Shown one piece after another: positions 1-7,379 of a stretch of 15,101 nucleotides of DNA. This stretch comes from Syntrophaceae bacterium UBA2208. Its GTDB lineage: Bacteria > Desulfobacterota > BSN033 > UBA1163. Numbering within the stretch: position 1 is the stretch's first letter; each line of letters starts with the position of its first letter. Under the pieces are notes generated by a model. The model was not told the origin of the DNA and searched no databases. It saw only the letters and a list, made by a program, of their open reading frames with translations. The stretch is taken from assembly GCA_002327885.1 (NCBI GenBank), contig DCUS01000066.1, forward strand, positions 1-15,101, read 5' to 3'. Made by a program: the position numbers and the translations under genes.

Positions 1-1
1 G

Positions 2-370
2 CCACCACCACCGCCACCACCGCCTAAACCAGCGCCGGTGTTTGACTCAATCTATTTCGATTCTAATAAGACAAACATCTCTCCTGCTGCGGCGAAAGCA
101 TTGGATCGAAATGGATCGATCTTAAAGGATAATCCAAACACCAAAGTGGAGATCGGTGGTCATACTGATGAAGTAGGATCAGGGAAGGCAAATCAGGTGC
201 TTTCAGAAAAGCGAGCCGTCAGCGCCAAGAAATATCTACAGGATAAGTACAACATTCCGGATAACCGATTGCTGACCAAAGGCTACGGAGGCACAAAACC
301 TGTTGCGGACAATAAAACCCAAGAGGGCCGATCTAAAAATAGGAGAGTGGAATTTAAAGTAATTCCATAA
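2..370 (+). CDS. OmpA-family outer-membrane protein, C-terminal peptidoglycan-binding domain (5' partial)
   Basis: The reading frame is open to the left edge, so the N-terminal part lies outside the window. What remains is a proline-rich linker (eight prolines, then K-P-A-P) followed by about 110 residues of an OmpA C-terminal domain. Visible family motifs are the peptidoglycan-binding I-G-G-H-T-D block, the L-S-E-K-R-A block, the K-G-Y-G block, and the terminal G-R-x-x-N-R-R-V-E-F. Such domains bind diaminopimelate-containing peptidoglycan non-covalently and tie an outer-membrane barrel or lipoprotein to the wall, which implies a Gram-negative envelope. The GTG at 38 is an internal valine codon, not a start. 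Whether the missing part is a beta-barrel or a lipoprotein anchor cannot be told. A strong terminator follows the stop codon. Confidence 0.93.
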   Translation, partial: PPPPPPPPKPAPVFDSIYFDSNKTNISPAAAKALDRNGSILKDNPNTKVEIGGHTDEVGSGKANQVLSEKRAVSAKKYLQDKYNIPDNRLLTKGYGGTKPVADNKTQEGRSKNRRVEFKVIP

Positions 371-403
371 ACAAACCTTTTGGTGGGTGAAGTACAACTA
401 AGC

Positions 404-437
404 AGGTGGTAGGAAGAAATTCCTACCACCTTTTTTA
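404..437 (+). terminator. Rho-independent terminator after the OmpA-family gene
   Basis: A perfect 12-bp stem (404-415 with 420-431) closes on a GAAA tetraloop (416-419) and runs into a T-tract at 431-436. It begins 34 bases after the OmpA stop. It ends just before the ribosome binding site of the transaldolase gene, so it could also act as a leader hairpin for that gene. Confidence 0.9.
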
Positions 438-456
438 TCTCATGAGGAGGAACCCA

Positions 457-1107
457 ATGGAATTCTTTATTGATACCGCCAACCCGAATGAGATCCGAAA
501 GGCTTTCGAGATGGGAGTGATCGATGGCGTCACCACGAATCCCACACTGATCTCAAAGGAAAATAGAGATTTTTTACCCTTGGTCAGAGAAATTTGCGAA
601 ATCATCAAAGGGCTCCCTATCAGCTTGGAGGTCTTAAGTCTAAAGTCTGAGGGAATGATAGAAGAAGCCAGGAATCTTGCTGAAATAGGAAACAATGTTG
701 TGGTCAAAATTCCGATGACAGCAGAGGGGTTAAGGGCAATTAAAACATTAGGAGCAGAAGGAATTAAGACAAACACCACCCTTGTCTTCTCCCCGACTCA
801 AGCACTCCTTGCCGCCAAGGCTGGAACCACTTATGTCAGCCCTTTTATTGGAAGACTGGATGATATTTCACAGACGGGGATGGACCTGGTGGAACAGATT
901 GTTGCGATTTTCAAAAACTATCGATTTGGATCAAAGGTGATCGTCTCCAGCATTCGTCATCCCATTCATGTCGTCGAAGCGGCTCTCATCGGTGCGGATG
1001 TTGCAACGATTCCCTATAAAGTGATTGACCAGTTGGTTCAACATCCATTGACCGATATCGGCATTGAAAAGTTTTTAGAAGATTGGAAGAAAGTTCCTAA
1101 GAGATAG
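457..1107 (+). CDS. tal: Transaldolase, short (TalC/MipB-type) family
   Basis: A 216-residue cytosolic (beta/alpha)8 Schiff-base aldolase of the non-oxidative pentose phosphate pathway, moving a dihydroxyacetone unit between sugar phosphates. It closely resembles Bacillus-type TalC: D-T-A near residue 6, G-V-T-T-N-P-T-L at 24-31, the catalytic lysine Lys84 in V-V-K-I-P-M-T, and V-S-P-F-I-G-R-L-D-D further on. Glu58 in S-L-E-V occupies the position that is Gln59 in E. coli fructose-6-phosphate aldolase, so transaldolase is favoured over that aldolase. The start at 457 was chosen because AGGAGG sits at 445-450 with 6 bases of spacing; in-frame ATG 442 and GTG 406 lie upstream, the latter inside the terminator hairpin. 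Length fits the family. No promoter is visible between the terminator and the gene. Confidence 0.93.
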   Translation: MEFFIDTANPNEIRKAFEMGVIDGVTTNPTLISKENRDFLPLVREICEIIKGLPISLEVLSLKSEGMIEEARNLAEIGNNVVVKIPMTAEGLRAIKTLGAEGIKTNTTLVFSPTQALLAAKAGTTYVSPFIGRLDDISQTGMDLVEQIVAIFKNYRFGSKVIVSSIRHPIHVVEAALIGADVATIPYKVIDQLVQHPLTDIGIEKFLEDWKKVPKR

Positions 1108-1138
1108 AATGGGGGCCCAGTAAAAAGAGGCCCCCATT
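1108..1138. terminator. Bidirectional hairpin between the converging tal and hsp20 genes
   Basis: A perfect 10-bp stem with seven G:C pairs (1108-1117 with 1129-1138) and an 11-base loop starts directly after the tal stop codon. It lies 24 bases beyond the hsp20 stop on the other strand. Neither side has a good T-tract, so termination is likely but not textbook. Confidence 0.6.
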
Positions 1139-1161
1139 GACTCCACTATTTTCCCTGTTTA

Positions 1162-1602
1162 TTAGGGTTGCACAACAATCTGTTTGGGTTGAATTTCTTG
1201 TTTTCTGGGAAGGACGATCCGCAGCACCCCATCTTTGTAAGAAGCTTTGATCCCCTCTTGATCAATCATCCTCGGGAGATTAAATGTCCGATGAAAGGCC
1301 CCATAAGGTCTCTCAATCTGCATATAATTTTCTTCGGATGAATCTTTGATCAATCTTCTTTCTCCTTGGATGGTCAGGGTATTCCCTTCTACTCTAATAT
1401 CGATCTCATCTTGAGTCATTTCAGGGAGGTCAACCTTTAAAACAAGTTCATTCCCTCTCTCAAATATATCCACAGGAGGGGACCAGACCCCCCGAACAAC
1501 TTCGTCTTTCCAGACACAGGAAAGGGTTTCATCAATGAGCCGCGTCATTCGGTCTTGCATGGCCATCAGGTCTCGAAAGGGTTCCCATTTCTCAAGGGTC
1601 AT
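1162..1602 (-). CDS. Small heat-shock protein, Hsp20/alpha-crystallin family
   Basis: A 146-residue ATP-independent holdase chaperone that binds unfolding proteins in the cytosol. The alpha-crystallin domain spans roughly residues 40-135: it opens with P-P-V-D-I-F-E, has an L-P-E-M block and an N-L-P-R block, and ends with the G-V-L-R-I-V-L-P-R signature. The short tail has an I-Q-P-K-Q-I-V-V pattern, related to the I-x-I/V oligomer-contact motif. Start choice: AGGAGG on the - strand occupies 1616-1611, so the GTG at 1611 overlaps it and the ATG at 1608 is 2 bases away. The ATG at 1602 has 8 bases of spacing and gives M-T-L-E-K-W. The gene has its own strong promoter just past the end of the upstream operon. 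Single copy here, with no chaperone partner nearby. Confidence 0.93.
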   Translation of the reverse strand: MTLEKWEPFRDLMAMQDRMTRLIDETLSCVWKDEVVRGVWSPPVDIFERGNELVLKVDLPEMTQDEIDIRVEGNTLTIQGERRLIKDSSEENYMQIERPYGAFHRTFNLPRMIDQEGIKASYKDGVLRIVLPRKQEIQPKQIVVQP

Positions 1603-1632
1603 TCCCATCACCTCCTATAGTACCTGATAAAA

Positions 1633-1661
1633 AATATACTCCAATTGTTCAGGGATGTCAA
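1633..1661 (-). promoter_or_regulatory. Sigma-70-type promoter of hsp20
   Basis: On the - strand TTGACA (1661-1656), a 17-base spacer and TATATT (1638-1633) form a near-consensus housekeeping promoter. Start of transcription would be near 1626, giving a leader of about 25 bases. The promoter lies in the short gap after the stop codon of the upstream gene (1680). No CIRCE inverted repeat or ROSE-like leader is apparent. Confidence 0.75.
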
Positions 1662-1679
1662 TCCTGTGGAGGAGGTGTG

Positions 1680-2393
1680 TCAAGTCCGGCAGGTATAGCA
1701 GACATCAAAGAATTCTTTAGGGAGCTTGGCCCGTTCTTTAAACTTCTCCAGCTGAAACCAGGGGGCGAAGTAGTTCCCGCAAACCTGACATTGTTTCATT
1801 TTTAATGTCCGTTTCCAACGGATGATCGTTCGCTCATCCCCCTCCTCTTTCATCTTGATCACATCTACAGGGCAGGCAATCACACAAGCTCCACAGGCGA
1901 TACAGTTCATGGCCTCCCCTAAGAAAGGAGGGATCATCTCCCTCCGGTCTCCCCGAAAAGCAAACTGGATGGCGCTGGCTCCTACTATTTCGTCACATAC
2001 CCTTCCACAAAGACCGCAGAGAATGCAATCCTTATCTTCCTTCTTGAATCGAACTTCATGGACTCCCATCTCTTTTGCCATTTCCTGAATAACTTTGTCT
2101 CCAGGGCACATGGCCAAGATCAGCTCAATAATCATCCGGCGAGCCCGTATGACCTTCTCCGTCCGGGTAAATACCTCCATCCCTTCCAATACCGGATAGG
2201 TACAGGAAGTGGTCATCCTCGATCTTCCTCTCCTCACCACTTCCACCAGACAAAGGCGACAAGCTCCATAAGGTCTCACCGATTCGTTGTAGCAAAGGTG
2301 GGGAATCTCAATGCCCGCATCCAATGCAACTTCCAAAATATTTCCGCCTTCTCTTCCTTCAACGGGTTGGCCATCAATTGAAAAAGGAATCAT
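1680..2393 (-). CDS. NuoG/HoxU-like 2Fe-2S and 4Fe-4S electron-transfer protein
   Basis: A 237-residue iron-sulfur relay, last gene of the por-nuo operon. Residues 1-80 are a plant-type [2Fe-2S] ferredoxin domain (ligands Cys34, Cys45, Cys48, Cys64), as at the N-terminus of NuoG, HoxU and Fe-only hydrogenases. Residues 120-180 form a double [4Fe-4S] ferredoxin (Cys123/126/129/133 and Cys164/167/170/174). The His-Cys3 segment that normally lies between them (H-x3-C-x2-C-x5-C) is absent: the sequence is A-M-C-P-G-D-K-V. There is no molybdopterin or hydrogenase catalytic domain. An extra C-terminal tail carries two C-x-x-C pairs (202/205 and 232/235), perhaps a zinc- or iron-binding knuckle. It likely passes electrons between the Por ferredoxin subunit and the flavoprotein. 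The function is inferred from family and neighbours, not from a recognised named enzyme. Confidence 0.85.
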   Translation of the reverse strand: MIPFSIDGQPVEGREGGNILEVALDAGIEIPHLCYNESVRPYGACRLCLVEVVRRGRSRMTTSCTYPVLEGMEVFTRTEKVIRARRMIIELILAMCPGDKVIQEMAKEMGVHEVRFKKEDKDCILCGLCGRVCDEIVGASAIQFAFRGDRREMIPPFLGEAMNCIACGACVIACPVDVIKMKEEGDERTIIRWKRTLKMKQCQVCGNYFAPWFQLEKFKERAKLPKEFFDVCYTCRT

Positions 2394-2404
2394 GAACTTT
2401 CCTC

Positions 2405-2551
2405 CTGTTACATCTGACCTCTAATTGAGTATGCATTGGAATTAGGTTCTGAAATTCCAAATCCCAAGCACCAAATAAAACTCCGATTTCAAATGACCCA
2501 AACAAATTCTTTCGTTTTCAATCCGCAATCCGCATTCCGAAATCTGCAATC
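2405..2551. repeat. AT-rich dispersed-repeat-like spacer between nuoF and nuoG-like genes
   Basis: The gap between two otherwise tightly packed genes is filled with short tandem-like words such as GATTTCGG, GCGGATTG and AAATTCCAAATCCC (either strand). It has no credible coding frame. It resembles degenerate intergenic repeats common in deltaproteobacterial and related genomes, and shares word types with 11045-11085. Recognition is by eye only. Confidence 0.45.
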
Positions 2552-4480
2552 TTACTGGACTTCGACCGCTTCAAATTTACAGGCCTCAAAACACATGCCG
2601 CACTTGATACACTTTTCGGTGTTTATTTCAAAAGGTTCCCCTTTTTCTTTCTTGGTTCGCTGTTTTCCTTTAATCGCCTTCGTCGGACAGACCTTTGCGC
2701 ACCTTCCACAGGAAGTACAAATGTCGGAGAGGATGCGATACTGAAGAAGTGCTCGACAGACTTTGGCCGGGCACCGTTTATTGACGATGTGTTCTTCATA
2801 TTCCTCTCGGAAATAACGAATGGTGGAAAGAACGGGATTCGGGGCGGTTCCTCCTAATTGACACAGAGAAGCCTCCGCAGTCACCCAACCCAACTCTTCC
2901 AGGAGAGCAAGATCTTCAAGTTTCCCCCGGCCTTCGCTGATCTCACTTAATATTTCATACATCCGTTTGGTCCCTTCCCGGCAGGAAGTACATTTGCCGC
3001 AGGACTCATCCTTGAGGAAGCCCATGAAATATTTCGCGACATCCACCATACAGGTGGTTTCATCCATGACGATCATTCCTCCGGAACCCATCATTGAACC
3101 CGCTTCAGTTAATCGATCGAAATCAACGGGAAGATCGATCAAAGATTCGGGAATGCACCCCCCTGAAGGACCGCCTGTCTGGACTGCTTTAAATTTCTTC
3201 CCATCAGGAATTCCACCCCCGACATCGTAGACGATCTCTCTAAGAGTAATCCCCATCGGGACTTCGACGAGGCCCGTGTTGTTCACCTTGCCCACAACGG
3301 AGAAAACCTTTGTCCCTTTGCTGCTCTCCGTACCGATTTTCGAATACCAATCCGCTCCTCTCGCAAGAATGACCGGAACGTTGTTCCAGGTTTCCACATT
3401 GTTGAGATTGCTGGGTTTATCCCACAAACCACTTTCCGTGGTATGGATATGTTTGGCCCTGGGTTCTCCGACCTTTCCTTCAATAGAGGCCATCAGGGCC
3501 GTCGACTCCCCGCACACAAAAGCCCCGCCCCCTCTGAAAAGATCTACGTGAAAGGAAAAACCCGTTCCTAAAATATTCTCTCCCAGGAGTCCGACTTCCT
3601 CTGCTTGACGGATCGCCATGCGCAACTTCTGGATGGCCAGTGGATATTCATCTCTTACATAAACAAACCCTTCATGGGCACCAATCGCATAAGCGCCGAT
3701 GACCATCCCTTCGATGACACTATGCGGGTCGCCCTCTAAAACACTCCGATCCATATAGGCCCCGGGGTCTCCTTCATCTGCATTGCAGAGAACGAATTTC
3801 CGGTCGCCCTTCGATTTCCGGCAGGACTCCCATTTGTTGCCAGTAAAAAATCCAGCGCCTCCTCTTCCCCTCAGCCCCGACCGTTTGATCTCTTCAATGA
3901 TTTCCTCCGGTTTCATGTCCGATAGGGCCTTATAGAGACTAAAATATCCCCCTCGCGCAATATATTCGTCAATCAGCTCAGGATTGATGAAACCACAATT
4001 CCTGAGTGCGATCTTAAACTGTTTGCTGTAAAAAGGAACCTGGTGGTAATGGGGCGTTCCGTCCATCCCATCGGGAAGATGATGAAGGGAATAACTCTTG
4101 ACCACTCCCTCCGAGATCCAATCTTCCTCCTCCATCTTACAGAGGAGTAAATCCTCAACCACCTTATTATCAAACCATCTCTGAACCAACTCCATGGACC
4201 GTTCAGGAGTCACACCTTGATAAAAAATTCTCGGTTTTCCAGGTTCAAAGATATCAACCACAGGCTCCTTTTGGCAAAAACCAATGCAGCCTGTCTGTCC
4301 CAGAATGATTGGAAGTTTAACCTTCTCGACACCATTTTGGAGAGCCTCATATACCTTTCCCGCCCCTGTGGAAAGACCGCAGGTGGCCATTCCTACAGAA
4401 ACCTTAGTCGCCTTTGGATAGAGAGAGTCCAATCCTCTTTCTTTTATTTTCTCCAGATCAGCCTTTGTTTGAATCTTCAT
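2552..4480 (-). CDS. NuoF/HymB/HndC-like NAD(H)- and FMN-binding iron-sulfur flavoprotein
   Basis: A 642-residue soluble electron-transfer subunit. Order of domains: thioredoxin-like [2Fe-2S] domain (about 25-115; Cys34, Cys65, Cys69); NuoF 51-kDa core with the glycine-rich G-R-G-G-A-G-F-F-T-G at 205-214 and the N-A-D-E-G-D-P-G block at 233-240 for FMN and NAD(H); SLBB domain near 395-440; N3-type [4Fe-4S] site (Cys494, Cys497, Cys500, Cys540); C-terminal double [4Fe-4S] ferredoxin (Cys588/591/594/598 and Cys624/627/630/634). This architecture matches the NADH-linked subunit of NAD-reducing and electron-bifurcating hydrogenases rather than respiratory complex I. It follows nuoE by 21 bases. 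No hydrogenase or complex I membrane gene is nearby, while por genes lie directly upstream, so it probably hands 2-oxoacid electrons to NAD+. Partner assignment is inference. Confidence 0.93.
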   Translation of the reverse strand: MKIQTKADLEKIKERGLDSLYPKATKVSVGMATCGLSTGAGKVYEALQNGVEKVKLPIILGQTGCIGFCQKEPVVDIFEPGKPRIFYQGVTPERSMELVQRWFDNKVVEDLLLCKMEEEDWISEGVVKSYSLHHLPDGMDGTPHYHQVPFYSKQFKIALRNCGFINPELIDEYIARGGYFSLYKALSDMKPEEIIEEIKRSGLRGRGGAGFFTGNKWESCRKSKGDRKFVLCNADEGDPGAYMDRSVLEGDPHSVIEGMVIGAYAIGAHEGFVYVRDEYPLAIQKLRMAIRQAEEVGLLGENILGTGFSFHVDLFRGGGAFVCGESTALMASIEGKVGEPRAKHIHTTESGLWDKPSNLNNVETWNNVPVILARGADWYSKIGTESSKGTKVFSVVGKVNNTGLVEVPMGITLREIVYDVGGGIPDGKKFKAVQTGGPSGGCIPESLIDLPVDFDRLTEAGSMMGSGGMIVMDETTCMVDVAKYFMGFLKDESCGKCTSCREGTKRMYEILSEISEGRGKLEDLALLEELGWVTAEASLCQLGGTAPNPVLSTIRYFREEYEEHIVNKRCPAKVCRALLQYRILSDICTSCGRCAKVCPTKAIKGKQRTKKEKGEPFEINTEKCIKCGMCFEACKFEAVEVQ

Positions 4481-4501
4481 CTTACCCTCGATCTACTTGG
4501 T

Positions 4502-4954
4502 CTATTTAAATTCCTTAAGTAAAGAAGGAATCTTGTCCTGAGTCAACCGACCATAAACATTTCCATCGATAACGGCTACCGGGCCCAGACTACAACAACC
4601 CACGCACCGAACCGACTCCAGTGTGAATCGTTTATCTTTGGTCGTCTCTCCGACAGAAATACTCAAATCCCTCTCCAATTTGTCAACAATCTTATTCCCG
4701 CCACGAACATGACAGGCCGTTCCCAAGCAAACATCGATCTTGTGTTTCCCCCTTGGCTTAATGCTCAAGGCATTGTAAAACGTAGCGAGTCGAAAAATGT
4801 GGGTCATCGGAATTTGCATTATTTGGGCAACCTGCTCGAGAATTTCCTTGGGAAGGTATTTCTCCTTGCCCTGGATGTCTTGAAGAATGGCCAGGATGGC
4901 CGATTCCTTCCCGTTGTATTGATCGATGATGGTGTTGATCTCGGAACTCTCCAT
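4502..4954 (-). CDS. NuoE/HymA-like thioredoxin-fold [2Fe-2S] subunit
   Basis: A 150-residue 24-kDa-type subunit that partners NuoF-like flavoproteins. The N-terminal helical part (1-65) contains the family pattern K-Y-L-P-K-E and F-R-L-A-T-F-Y. The C-terminal thioredoxin-like domain carries the four ligands of an N1a-type [2Fe-2S] cluster: Cys76-x4-Cys81 and Cys117-x3-Cys121. The length is normal for a stand-alone HymA/NuoE. The ATG at 4954 lies one base after the porB stop codon, with an AAGGAG Shine-Dalgarno inside the end of porB, so translation is probably coupled. This tight junction is the strongest sequence evidence that the por and nuo-like genes form one transcription unit and likely one complex. 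Confidence 0.94.
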   Translation of the reverse strand: MESSEINTIIDQYNGKESAILAILQDIQGKEKYLPKEILEQVAQIMQIPMTHIFRLATFYNALSIKPRGKHKIDVCLGTACHVRGGNKIVDKLERDLSISVGETTKDKRFTLESVRCVGCCSLGPVAVIDGNVYGRLTQDKIPSLLKEFK

Positions 4955-4955
4955 C

Positions 4956-5888
4956 TCACACTCCTTTTTTGGCTCTTTCTTTCAACGCTTCATATTCCTT
5001 ATGGACTCGCTTTTCAATCTCCCCGATCAAATCATCGGTGAGGTGGCGAAATCGTCCCTGGAGTTTGATATATTCTTTGAGGGGTTTTAATTTCGGAAAA
5101 TCGATGCTCAAATGGTATTTTCCACCCTCGACTTCGTAGAGGGGAAAGACCCCTGTTTCCACCGCCAATCGACCAAGTTTGACAGAAAGCTCCGGCGCTG
5201 ACCTCCAGCCAGTCGGACAAACCGAGAGGATATGAATATAGGCAGGCCCTTCGATGGCTGCGGCCTTTTTCACCTTTTGAACGAGATCGATCGGATAACT
5301 CGGACAGGCTGTGGCTACATAAGGAATATTATGAGCGGCTGCAATGGCGGGCATATTCTTTTTCCATGTAATCTGCCCCATTTTGGTCTTCCCAACCGGA
5401 GAAGTGGTGGTCGAAGCGCCAAAAGGAGTTGAAGAAGACCTTTGGATGCCTGTGTTCATATAAGCCTCATTGTCTGTGCAGATGTAGATCATATCGTGCC
5501 CTCTTTCGAGAGCTCCTGAAAGAGCTTGAAGTCCGATGTCCGCTGTTCCTCCATCTCCTGCCATGGCAAGGCTTACGATTTTTTTATGAGGAATCCTTCC
5601 CTTTCTCATTAAAGCCTTCAATCCAGCCTCAATACCTGAAGCGACAGCTGCTGTATTTTCAAAGGCCACATGGAACCAAGGCACTCTCCAAGAAGTGAAA
5701 GGAAGAGGAGAGGAGACGATTTCCATACATCCCGTGGCATTCGAAACGATCACATTTCTCCCCAATGCCTTGGCGACTAATCTCACGGCCAATGCTTCGG
5801 CGCATCCCTGGCAGGACCGGTGGCCTGGTGCAAAATATTCTTTCTGGGTTAATGTTCGAACCGCAAAAACATTTAAATTTTCTGTCAT
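4956..5888 (-). CDS. porB: 2-oxoacid (pyruvate-type):ferredoxin oxidoreductase, beta subunit
   Basis: A 310-residue subunit that binds thiamine diphosphate and one [4Fe-4S] cluster. Cluster ligands visible are C-x-x-C at 26/29, Cys54 in N-A-T-G-C, and a cysteine in the later S-V-C-P-T-G-W segment. The ThDP/Mg motif is G-D-G-G (111-114) followed by D-N-E-A-Y-M-N-T-G (139-147), standard for PorB. With the alpha subunit it decarboxylates a 2-oxoacid and transfers the acyl group to CoA while reducing ferredoxin. The ATG overlaps the porA stop in an ATGA arrangement, so the two subunits are translationally coupled. Pyruvate is the likely substrate from overall resemblance, but branched 2-oxoacids, which use the same four-subunit format, cannot be excluded by eye. 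Confidence 0.93.
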   Translation of the reverse strand: MTENLNVFAVRTLTQKEYFAPGHRSCQGCAEALAVRLVAKALGRNVIVSNATGCMEIVSSPLPFTSWRVPWFHVAFENTAAVASGIEAGLKALMRKGRIPHKKIVSLAMAGDGGTADIGLQALSGALERGHDMIYICTDNEAYMNTGIQRSSSTPFGASTTTSPVGKTKMGQITWKKNMPAIAAAHNIPYVATACPSYPIDLVQKVKKAAAIEGPAYIHILSVCPTGWRSAPELSVKLGRLAVETGVFPLYEVEGGKYHLSIDFPKLKPLKEYIKLQGRFRHLTDDLIGEIEKRVHKEYEALKERAKKGV

Positions 5889-7057
5889 TCTCTCACCCCA
5901 TAAAGTTCATATCCTTCCTTATTCCCTTCCCCAATTTCAATCTCTGCCTTGTCCACCATTTTGATAAAATCGGGCGGAGCCACATCCCTTCCCGAAATCC
6001 CTGCAACGAAATTATACACCGATGGCCTCTGATCGCTTCCATAGAGGGCTGCCTTCACTTCCGATGCAACAGGCCCGCAGGCTCCAACGGACATGGCGCG
6101 ATCAATGACCACTAACTGTTTTGCACGAAGGGCGACCTTTTTCAAATCATCAAAAGGAAAAGGTCGCCATAACCGTATTTTCATCAGGCCAACCGACCTT
6201 CCCGCCGCTCTCATCTGGTCCACTGCGACGGAGGCCGTCTCTCCGAAACTTCCCATGGTGACCAAAAGGGTATCGGCATCCTCTGCTTGATAAGTCTCAA
6301 TAGGCCTGTAATAGCGTCCCGTCATGTCCCCAAAGGCTTTCCATACTTCTAATATTTTAGGCATCGAGGAACGGAGAGCAACCTCTTGAGCTTTTTTCGT
6401 TTCCGCAAAAATGCTCGGCAAGGCAAAGGCCCCCATCGTAACAGGATGATCGGGGTGCAGACGATGGAGAGGCTGATAAACAGGGAGGAACTGATCAATC
6501 TTCTCCTGCTCAATCATCTCAATGGGTTCAATCACATGGCTTAAAGTGAACCCATCCATATTGATGATGGCAGGGAAAAGCACTTCCCGGTTTTCAGCAG
6601 TTCGATAAGAAATAAAAACATGGTCGTAAACTTCCTGCCCATTCTCAACAAAATATTGAATCCACCCACAATCCCGAATCATCATGGCATCACTATGATC
6701 ATTCCAGATACTCAAAGGTGCTGAAAGAGTCCGATTCGCAACAATCATTACAATGGGTAATCTCAGGCCAGAGGCAATGTAAGTAATTTCACTCATCAGA
6801 GCTAATCCCTGAGAGCTCGTGCAGGTGAATGTCCTCGCTCCGGTCGCAGCAGCCCCCACGCAGACACTCAATGCAGAGTGCTCAGACTCCACACAAAAGA
6901 ATTCGGCATCAAGTTCCTCATTTGCCACAATTTCAGAGAGGTGTTCGACAATGTGCGTTTGGGGTGTGATGGGATAAGCCGAGACCACATCGACATTGCC
7001 CTGTTTAACCGCTTCGGCCGCAGCAATCGAAACTTCCATTCCAACCCGTTTACCCAT
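5885..7057 (-). CDS. porA: 2-oxoacid (pyruvate-type):ferredoxin oxidoreductase, alpha subunit
   Basis: A 390-residue subunit contributing the pyrimidine-side ThDP domain and the substrate pocket. It shows Y-P-I-T-P-Q-T at 28-34, the V-E-S-E-H-S-A block, T-S-S-Q-G-L, and I-W-N-D-H-S-D with G-W-I-Q, which are typical of the four-subunit pyruvate and 2-oxoisovalerate enzymes. The frame is open upstream to 7132, but the start at 7057 is preferred: G-K-R-V-G-M-E-V is the normal N-terminus, GGAGGAG lies just upstream, and the longer version would encode a histidine-rich stretch overlapping the end of porD. The ATG shares one base with the porD stop (TAATG), another coupling signal. No separate CoA-binding domain is fused. 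Confidence 0.93.
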   Translation of the reverse strand: MGKRVGMEVSIAAAEAVKQGNVDVVSAYPITPQTHIVEHLSEIVANEELDAEFFCVESEHSALSVCVGAAATGARTFTCTSSQGLALMSEITYIASGLRLPIVMIVANRTLSAPLSIWNDHSDAMMIRDCGWIQYFVENGQEVYDHVFISYRTAENREVLFPAIINMDGFTLSHVIEPIEMIEQEKIDQFLPVYQPLHRLHPDHPVTMGAFALPSIFAETKKAQEVALRSSMPKILEVWKAFGDMTGRYYRPIETYQAEDADTLLVTMGSFGETASVAVDQMRAAGRSVGLMKIRLWRPFPFDDLKKVALRAKQLVVIDRAMSVGACGPVASEVKAALYGSDQRPSVYNFVAGISGRDVAPPDFIKMVDKAEIEIGEGNKEGYELYGVRE

Positions 7058-7353
7058 TATTTCTCCTCCTCCAATACCATGGTGATGGCCCCGGTGGGAC
7101 ATTCTTTTGCACAAATGCCACAACCCTTGCAATAGAAAAGGTCCGCAATGAAATAATTCTCTTCACTCAAATTGTAGGCCATATCCGGACAATAGATGTA
7201 GCACAACCCGCAATGAACACAGAGCTCCTTATTTAAAACAGGCTTGAGGGTCTTCCAATCTCCTGTCCGATATTGGCTGGCATTTCCAGGCTCTAAGACG
7301 ACGTTTCCGACTGTCAATTCCTTCCATGTCCATTCTGATTCTGGTTTTGTCAT
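7057..7353 (-). CDS. porD: 2-oxoacid:ferredoxin oxidoreductase, delta (ferredoxin) subunit
   Basis: A 98-residue double [4Fe-4S] ferredoxin subunit that takes electrons from the PorB cluster. Ligands are Cys45/48/51/55 and Cys75/78/81/85, each followed by the C-P or E-C-P-T-G pattern of bacterial ferredoxins. The N-terminal extension of about 40 residues is usual for PorD. An ATG at 7359 would add Met-Gly; the GAGGT ribosome binding site lies only 2 bases from that codon but 8 bases from the ATG at 7353, so 7353 is preferred, with modest certainty. The gene abuts porA but is separated from porG by about 80 bases holding an inverted repeat. Confidence 0.92.
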   Translation of the reverse strand: MTKPESEWTWKELTVGNVVLEPGNASQYRTGDWKTLKPVLNKELCVHCGLCYIYCPDMAYNLSEENYFIADLFYCKGCGICAKECPTGAITMVLEEEK

Positions 7354-7379
7354 ACCCATCTACCTCTTCTCGTTGAATC

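Noticed and set aside
1..30. CCACCACCG repeats as a CRISPR or satellite array
   Set aside because: They are short codon repeats coding for a proline linker in frame with the OmpA domain.
38..40. GTG as a start codon for the OmpA-domain protein
   Set aside because: The same frame is open upstream to the window edge and encodes a proline-rich linker typical of these proteins, so the gene is cut by the edge and the GTG is internal.
435..779. Minus-strand frame inside the transaldolase gene
   Set aside because: It is a shadow of a gene with strong family motifs and shows no recognisable protein features of its own.
2967..3551. Plus-strand frames opposite nuoF
   Set aside because: They lie opposite conserved flavoprotein motifs, have no ribosome binding sites worth noting, and show no family pattern.
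7058..7132. Longer N-terminus for porA
   Set aside because: The extra 25 codons overlap the end of porD in another frame, include a run of histidines unlike the family, and bypass a good GGAGGAG ribosome binding site before the ATG at 7057.
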